Shown piece by piece: positions 7,568-10,619 of a stretch of 10,619 nt of DNA. The notes beneath the pieces were generated by a model, which worked only from the letters and a program-made list of their open reading frames with translations, made no database searches and had not been told where the DNA came from. Position 1 is the first letter of the stretch. Every line of letters begins with the position of its first letter. The translations under genes were made by a program, and so were the position numbers. The DNA comes from Lentzea sp. (GTDB lineage Bacteria > Actinomycetota > Actinomycetes > Mycobacteriales > Pseudonocardiaceae): positions 1-10,619 of the forward strand of contig JASLAV010000673.1 in the NCBI GenBank assembly GCA_030146905.1, read 5' to 3'.

Positions 7568-8010
7568 CCCTCGAGCAGATCGACAGAGCGATCCTGAAGG
7601 AACTCGCCTCGGACGGCCGGTGCAGCTTCACCGACCTGGCCGAACGCGTGGGCCTGTCCGTCTCGGCAGTCCACCAGCGGGTGAAGCGCCTGGAGCAGCG
7701 CGGCATCGTGAAGGGCTACGCCGCCCGCCTGGACGGCGCGGAGGTCGGCCTGCCGATGTCCGCGTTCATCTCGCTCTTCCCGATCAACCCCTCCGAGCCG
7801 GACGACTACCCGAAGCGCCTGGAGCACCTGCCGGAGATCGAGGCCTGCTACTCGGTGGCGGGCGACGCCTCGTACGTCCTGCGCGTGAGGGTCGCCTCGC
7901 CGACGGCGCTGGAGGAGCTGCTGCAGAAGATCCGCGAGTCGGCGAACGTCTCCACGCGGACGACGGTCGTGCTGTCGACGCCGTACGAGGACAGGCCGCC
8001 GGCGGTCTGA
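7564..8010 (+). CDS. Lrp/AsnC family transcriptional regulator
   Basis: A 148-residue feast/famine regulator. The N-terminal AsnC-type winged helix-turn-helix is at about 5-52 (recognition region LSVSAVHQRVKRLEQRG). The C-terminal RAM (AsnC_trans_reg) domain at about 64-140 binds amino-acid effectors and mediates dimer/octamer assembly; its SVAGDASYVLRV segment (97-108) holds the conserved Gly-Asp effector loop. The TTG start at 7564 overlaps the peptidase stop in TTGA; it gives the family-typical opening LEQIDRAILKEL and the normal length of about 150 residues. The overlap implies translational coupling to the Xaa-Pro peptidase, which would release amino acids that could act as ligand (inference). 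Its targets are unknown; autoregulation of this operon or of the divergent exonuclease is possible but untested. Confidence 0.94.
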   Translation: MTLEQIDRAILKELASDGRCSFTDLAERVGLSVSAVHQRVKRLEQRGIVKGYAARLDGAEVGLPMSAFISLFPINPSEPDDYPKRLEHLPEIEACYSVAGDASYVLRVRVASPTALEELLQKIRESANVSTRTTVVLSTPYEDRPPAV

Positions 8011-8047
8011 GCCGGTGCCCGCGACGGCGGGTTGCAAGGCTGGCGGT

Positions 8048-8071
8048 GGGCGGGGCAGTGGGCGTGGCGGG
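8048..8071 (+). other. G-quadruplex motif downstream of the lrp gene
   Basis: Four G-runs of three or more occur in 24 bases: 8048-8050, 8052-8055, 8060-8062 and 8069-8071, with loops of 1, 4 and 6 bases. This meets the usual G3+N1-7 definition on the coding strand, beginning 38 bases after the Lrp stop codon. In GC-rich DNA such motifs arise by chance, so function is uncertain. Confidence 0.5.
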
Positions 8072-8285
8072 TCGCGAGGTCTGCGGTGGCAGGCGGCACG
8101 GCGGGGCGCGGCAGGCCGCAAGGTCTGCGTTGGTGGCCGGGACAGTGGGCACGGCAGGTCGCGAGGCTTGCTGTGGTGGGCGGGACGGTGCAGCGGCCGC
8201 GAGCTCTGCGGTGGCGGGCGGGACGGCGGCTGCAGCAGGCCGCGAGGTCTGCTGCGGGCAGGACAGCGGGCGCGGGAGCCGCGCA
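8072..8285 (+). repeat. Degenerate tandem repeat, about 38-44 bp period
   Basis: A core of the form (T/C)CGCGAGGTCTGCGGTGG, followed by a G-rich GGGCGGGAC-like tail, recurs with core starts at about 8072, 8116, 8159, 8197 and 8240, plus a decayed copy near 8279. Spacings are 44, 43, 38, 43 and 39 bases. Copies differ by substitutions and small indels, so the array is old. Period lengths that are not multiples of three, and the absence of a credible reading frame, argue against coding. Confidence 0.6.
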
Positions 8286-8313
8286 CCCGTCCAGGCAAAC
8301 GCGGGCAGGCTTG

Positions 8314-8347
8314 CGCGGGGGTCCCCTTGGATTTCGGCTCCCCCGCG
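8314..8347 (+). terminator. GC-rich hairpin, possible terminator without U-tract
   Basis: CGCGGGGG at 8314-8321 pairs perfectly with CCCCCGCG at 8340-8347 (8 bp, 18-base loop). It lies about 300 bp after the Lrp stop and has no T-run. It may stop or stabilise the pepE-lrp transcript, but that is inference. A separate perfect 12-bp palindrome, CTTCGTACGAAG, lies at 8385-8396. Confidence 0.4.
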
Positions 8348-8427
8348 ACCCAACGTACTCAGCTGGTCCGACACTCCCGGCGATCTTCGTACGAAGCCGC
8401 CGAACGCGAGCCGGACCCGCCGACTCA

Positions 8428-8727
8428 AGGCAATGGCGGAGCCTCCCGTCCGCACCCGCGAGGCAATGGCGGAGCCTCCCGCCCGCACCCGCGAGGTAAT
8501 GGCGTAGCCGCCTGCCCGTACCCGCGAGGCAATGGCGGAGCCTCCCGCCCGCACCCGCGAGGTAATGGCGTAGCCGCCTGCCCGTACCCGTGAGGTAACG
8601 GCGTAGCCGCCCTACCGGCACCCGCAAGGTAACGGCGTAGCCGCCTGCCCGCACCCGCAAGGCAATGGCGAAGCCGCCCTGCCCGCACCTGCACGGCAAC
8701 GGCGAATCGCCCCGTCCGCAATGCCGA
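8428..8727 (+). repeat. 33/34-bp tandem repeat array, about nine units (VNTR-like)
   Basis: Units start at 8428, 8461, 8494, 8527, 8560, 8593, 8627, 8660 and 8694. Each opens AGG(C/T)AA(T/C)GGCG and ends near a (C/T)ACCCGC-like stretch. Lengths are 33 bp, except the units at 8593, 8660 and 8694, which are 34. Two variants exist: type A (GGCGGAGCCTCCC; units 1, 2 and 4) and type B (GGCGTAGCCGCC; units 3 and 5-7). Units 2+3 and 4+5 are identical at 65 of 66 bases, so a 66-bp dimer was duplicated recently. The last units drift and the array fades after 8727; a decayed unit may precede it near 8391-8427. The unit period of 33 is a multiple of three, so apparent 11-residue repeat proteins appear in several frames on both strands; none has gene-like support. 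There are no unique spacers, so this is not CRISPR. Confidence 0.9.
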
Positions 8728-8744
8728 AGGCGAGCCGTCCGCCG

Positions 8745-8766
8745 AGCCCCGCTGTGCAGCGGGGCT
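8745..8766. terminator. 9-bp perfect hairpin in convergent region
   Basis: AGCCCCGCT at 8745-8753 and AGCGGGGCT at 8758-8766 form a perfect 9-bp stem with a GTGC loop. It follows the tandem array and lacks a T-run on either side. It is a plausible bidirectional transcription barrier between convergent operons, but could equally be part of the repeat complex. Confidence 0.45.
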
Positions 8767-8782
8767 GACGCAACCACCCGCC

Positions 8783-8907
8783 TGCGATCGGGGCTTGACT
8801 TCGGGTGCGAGGCGCTACCCTGCCGGGTTCGGGCGGGTGCGGAGCATCCGACCTTTTCCCGCCCGTCCAGCGCCTCGCAAGGGCCCCGAAGTCAAGCCCC
8901 GATCGCA
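8783..8907. repeat. 125-nt compound inverted repeat (MITE-like or structured RNA)
   Basis: Arms 8783-8805 and 8885-8907 are perfect 23-bp reverse complements (outer end TGCGATCGGGGC). Pairing resumes with TGCGAGGCGCT at 8806-8816 against AGCGCCTCGCA at 8869-8879 (11 bp), leaving one 5-base bulge at 8880-8884. The enclosed 52 bases can form two further hairpins: ACCC/GGGT at 8817-8828 and CGGGCGGG/CCCGCCCG at 8830-8837/8858-8865, the latter with an inner CGGA/TCCG at 8840-8850. The result is a three-way junction. It contains no open reading frame of note. I see no convincing target-site duplication. It could be a non-autonomous mobile element, a folded RNA or a strong convergent terminator. 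Confidence 0.85.
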
Positions 8908-8908
8908 C

Positions 8909-8923
8909 CGCGACGAAGTCGCG
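8909..8923. terminator. Small hairpin next to the compound inverted repeat
   Basis: CGCGAC (8909-8914), GAA loop, GTCGCG (8918-8923): a perfect 6-bp stem starting two bases after the large inverted repeat and 70 bp past the ABC operon's last stop codon. It has no T-run. From 8924 to 8992 I see nothing recognisable. Confidence 0.35.
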
Positions 8924-8992
8924 ACCAGTGAGCACACGCGTCCGCACCAAGCCGACGGAAGCAAACCCGCCCGCCACAAGCCGGACAAACCC

Positions 8993-9589
8993 TCAACAAA
9001 CCCGCCCATCAGCCAAAACGAGCACCCGATCAGCAACCTCATGCACAGCATCGTGGTGAGTGGCGATCAACACCGCCGCCCCCGCATCAGCGACCCGCCG
9101 CAACAACCCCACAGCCGCAACAGCACTGACAGCATCCAGATGAGCAGTCGGCTCATCGGCGATCAACGCCGAGGGCCCAACCACCACAGCCCTGGCCAGC
9201 GCGGCCCGCTGCTGCTGCCCGAAGGAAACCTGACCGGGGAACCGACCCCCCAACCCGTCGATCCCCAACTCGGCCAGCAGAGGACCAACCCCGGAGACCT
9301 CCCGCCCAGCCAGCCGAAGAGGCAGAGCCACGTTCTCCTCCAGGGTCAGCTCAGAAGCCAGCCCAAGCGACTGCGGCAAAACGGCACACGCGGACCAAGG
9401 GGCCACCCCGGGCAGGACCGATCCGCGATCCGGGAAGTCGAAGCCGCACAACAGGGACAGCAGCGCCGTCTTCCCCGACCCGGACGGCCCGCTCAGCGTC
9501 ACGAGCTCCCCGGCGGCCACCGTCAGGTCGACGCCCCGCAGCACCTGGACGCCTCCGAACGACCGGTGCACCCCGCTGGCCTGGATCAT
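8993..9589 (-). CDS. ABC transporter ATP-binding protein (non-canonical VSFGQ signature)
   Basis: A 198-residue nucleotide-binding subunit of the LolD/MacB/FtsE-like class that serves FtsX-type permeases. Motifs in order: aromatic/A-loop region HRSFGG at 8-13, Walker A GPSGSGKT 34-41, Q-loop Q73, signature VSFGQQQR 121-128, Walker B ALIADE 141-146 with the catalytic E146, D-loop following HLDA, and H-switch THHD 177-180. The first Gly of the usual LSGGQ is Phe here, while the Ser and second Gly remain. It is shorter than typical LolD (about 225) and lacks most of the loop before the Q-loop. The start ATG at 9589 overlaps the upstream ATPase stop in ATGA, showing translational coupling; longer upstream extensions in this frame would be antisense-quality sequence inside the other ATPase gene. 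It is the last gene of the operon. Confidence 0.9.
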   Translation of the reverse strand: MIQASGVHRSFGGVQVLRGVDLTVAAGELVTLSGPSGSGKTALLSLLCGFDFPDRGSVLPGVAPWSACAVLPQSLGLASELTLEENVALPLRLAGREVSGVGPLLAELGIDGLGGRFPGQVSFGQQQRAALARAVVVGPSALIADEPTAHLDAVSAVAAVGLLRRVADAGAAVLIATHHDAVHEVADRVLVLADGRVC

Positions 9590-10185
9590 GACGCGGCCAG
9601 CGGGACGCAGAGGTCGGCCAGCGCGACCAGCCGAGGGTCGTGCGAGGCGACCACGGCCGGCACGGGCAACGAGGACAACGTCTCCAGCACGAGGTCCGCG
9701 GATCGGGCGTCCAGCTGCGAGGTCGGCTCGTCGGCCACGACGACGGAGGCCCCGCGTGCCAGGGCGCACCCGAAGGCGAGTCGTTGTTGTTGCCCGCCGG
9801 ACAGAGCGCCGATCCGCCACGTCGCGGAACCGCCGAGGCCCAGGTCGTCCAGCAGGGAGTAGTCGGTCGCGCCGGCGGCGCGCAGGTTCTCGCCGACGGT
9901 CAGGTGCGAGATCAGGTTGTCGGCCGGGTTCTGGAACACGACCGCGATCTCCTTGCGGCGCAACGCGCGCAGGGCCGGCCACGACAGCGAGGACGTGGCG
10001 ACGTCGCGGACGAACACCTCACCCGCCGACGGGCGTTCCACCAGCGACAGCACGCGGAGCAACGTCGACTTGCCGGAGCCGGACGGTCCGGACAGCACGG
10101 TGAGGCCGGGCGCGATCGACAGCGACACGTTCGCCACGGCGCGCACGGAGCCGTAGGACACCCCCACGTCACAAGCGCGGATCAC
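9586..10185 (-). CDS. ABC transporter ATP-binding protein
   Basis: A 199-residue nucleotide-binding subunit of the same LolD/MacB-like class. Walker A GPSGSGKST is at 33-41, Q-loop Q85 (VVFQNP), canonical signature LSGGQQQR 128-135, Walker B VVVADE 148-153 with catalytic E153, LDAR D-loop, and H-switch SHD at 181-183. The start is GTG at 10185, giving MIRACDVGVSYGS, which matches the usual beginning of such domains; it overlaps the permease stop in GTGA. Its stop overlaps the next ATPase start. The three genes therefore form one tightly coupled operon. The substrate is unknown; the family covers lipoprotein extraction, peptide/antibiotic export and division-associated FtsEX functions. Two separate ATPase genes suggest a heterodimeric ATPase pair (inference). 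Confidence 0.93.
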   Translation of the reverse strand: MIRACDVGVSYGSVRAVANVSLSIAPGLTVLSGPSGSGKSTLLRVLSLVERPSAGEVFVRDVATSSLSWPALRALRRKEIAVVFQNPADNLISHLTVGENLRAAGATDYSLLDDLGLGGSATWRIGALSGGQQQRLAFGCALARGASVVVADEPTSQLDARSADLVLETLSSLPVPAVVASHDPRLVALADLCVPLAAS

Positions 10186-10619
10186 CTGAGCAGCTCTCCC
10201 ATCCGCGCGGTGCGGACACCGCGCAACGCGAGCCAGGCCGCCACCACGACTACCGCGGCGCCGCCCAGCACCATCATGGCGACCAGCGGCGCCAGGTCGG
10301 GCAGAACAGGGGCCGGGTTCAGCCACGGCGCTGGGTCCAGGCGCGGTACGGCCACCCCGGCGCTCACGAACGACGCCAGCGCCCCGATCAGCAGCGCCAG
10401 CACCGCCAGTGCCCCGACTTCGAGCAGGTGGCTGGACCACAGCACGGACGGGCGCATGCCCATGCGGGTCGACAGGGCACCGGAGACGGCGTTCTGGCGG
10501 CGGCGGACCTCGACGGCCAGCAACAGGGCCACGGCGGCGACCACGGCCAGGACGACGCCGATCGCGGTGACGAAGCCGAAGGTCCACTCCACGGTCAGGA
10601 ACGGCAGGCCGTCGAGCAC
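10182..10619 (-). CDS. FtsX-like ABC transporter permease, C-terminal part (partial)
   Basis: The C-terminal 145 residues of a permease whose start lies beyond the right edge. Three hydrophobic helices are visible at about residues 14-37, 66-88 and 110-134, with a short cytoplasmic RRRQN...GMRPS loop after the first and an extracellular Pro-rich loop between the second and third. This is the layout of the last three helices of FtsX/MacB-type permeases, and the RMGELL ending after the last helix is typical of that fold. It is the first visible gene of the overlapping operon with the two ATPases, whose combination supports the assignment. Substrate and total length cannot be judged here. Confidence 0.85.
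   Translation of the reverse strand: MLDGLPFLTVEWTFGFVTAIGVVLAVVAAVALLLAVEVRRRQNAVSGALSTRMGMRPSVLWSSHLLEVGALAVLALLIGALASFVSAGVAVPRLDPAPWLNPAPVLPDLAPLVAMMVLGGAAVVVVAAWLALRGVRTARMGELLR

Noticed and set aside
8428..8727. CRISPR array
   Set aside because: Units are contiguous 33-34 bp repeats with no unique spacers, variation is spread across the unit, and no cas gene is present.
7848..8777. Minus-strand protein with 11-residue RLRHCLAGAGG-type repeats (and similar plus-strand frames)
   Set aside because: The repeats arise because the unit length is a multiple of three, so several frames on both strands stay open. The 34-bp units break the phase, there is no ribosome binding site, and the frame runs antisense into the lrp gene.
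8783..8907. Retron or group II intron RNA
   Set aside because: No reverse transcriptase gene is anywhere in the window, and conserved retron branching-G or intron domain features were not recognised.
8795..9862. Long plus-strand open frame of about 355 codons
   Set aside because: It is the antisense shadow of the two ABC ATPase genes, starts inside the compound inverted repeat, and has Pro/Arg/Gln-rich composition with no domain.
9586..10587. Long N-terminal extension of the first ABC ATPase
   Set aside because: The extra ~133 residues are out-of-frame permease sequence rich in Arg/Gly. The GTG at 10185 overlaps the permease stop and begins a normal ATPase domain.

Overview
The window is high-GC actinobacterial DNA. 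G or C dominates the third codon positions, GTG and TTG starts are used, and Shine-Dalgarno sites are sparse. The gene order helY, a Pro/Gln-rich DUF4333-type membrane protein, a stand-alone 5'-3' exonuclease and a PepE-type M24 peptidase resembles, from memory, the Mycobacterium tuberculosis block Rv2092c-Rv2091c-Rv2090-Rv2089c. The source is therefore an actinomycete, and style and gene content suggest Pseudonocardiales. The genus cannot be fixed from sequence reading alone.

Layout. 1-2596: HelY-like DEVH helicase, missing only its N-terminus. 2704-3402: tail-repeat membrane protein with a C-terminal DUF4333-like domain, closed by a very strong intrinsic terminator (3418-3473). 3515-4684: Eis-like GNAT acetyltransferase. 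4697-5374: unrecognised single-pass membrane protein with lower local GC. 5387-6331 (minus): 5'-3' exonuclease. 6446-7567: PepE-like Xaa-Pro peptidase, overlapped by 4 bases by an Lrp/AsnC regulator (7564-8010). The exonuclease and peptidase diverge from a 105-114 bp region with two outward-facing, apparently leaderless promoters that share an inverted octamer. 8993-10619 (minus): an overlapping ABC transporter operon, FtsX-like permease (partial) - ATPase - ATPase, in which each stop overlaps the next start by 4 bases.

The most unusual part is the roughly 980 bp non-coding stretch 8011-8992, between the convergent peptidase/regulator and ABC operons. It holds in order: a G-quadruplex motif, a degenerate repeat of about 38-44 bp, a GC-rich hairpin, a 33/34-bp tandem array of about nine units with an internal 66-bp duplication, a clean 9-bp hairpin, a 125-nt compound inverted repeat (23 + 11 bp outer stem enclosing two smaller hairpins), and a last 6-bp hairpin. 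I see no credible protein there. It looks like a repeat and secondary-structure hot spot in a convergent intergenic region: a VNTR-type locus next to a MITE-like or structured-RNA element.

Working together: peptidase and Lrp-type regulator are translationally coupled, which suggests that amino acids released from proline-containing dipeptides may be the regulator's effector (inference). The two short ATPases probably form a heterodimer on one or more FtsX-like permeases. One has a non-canonical signature motif.
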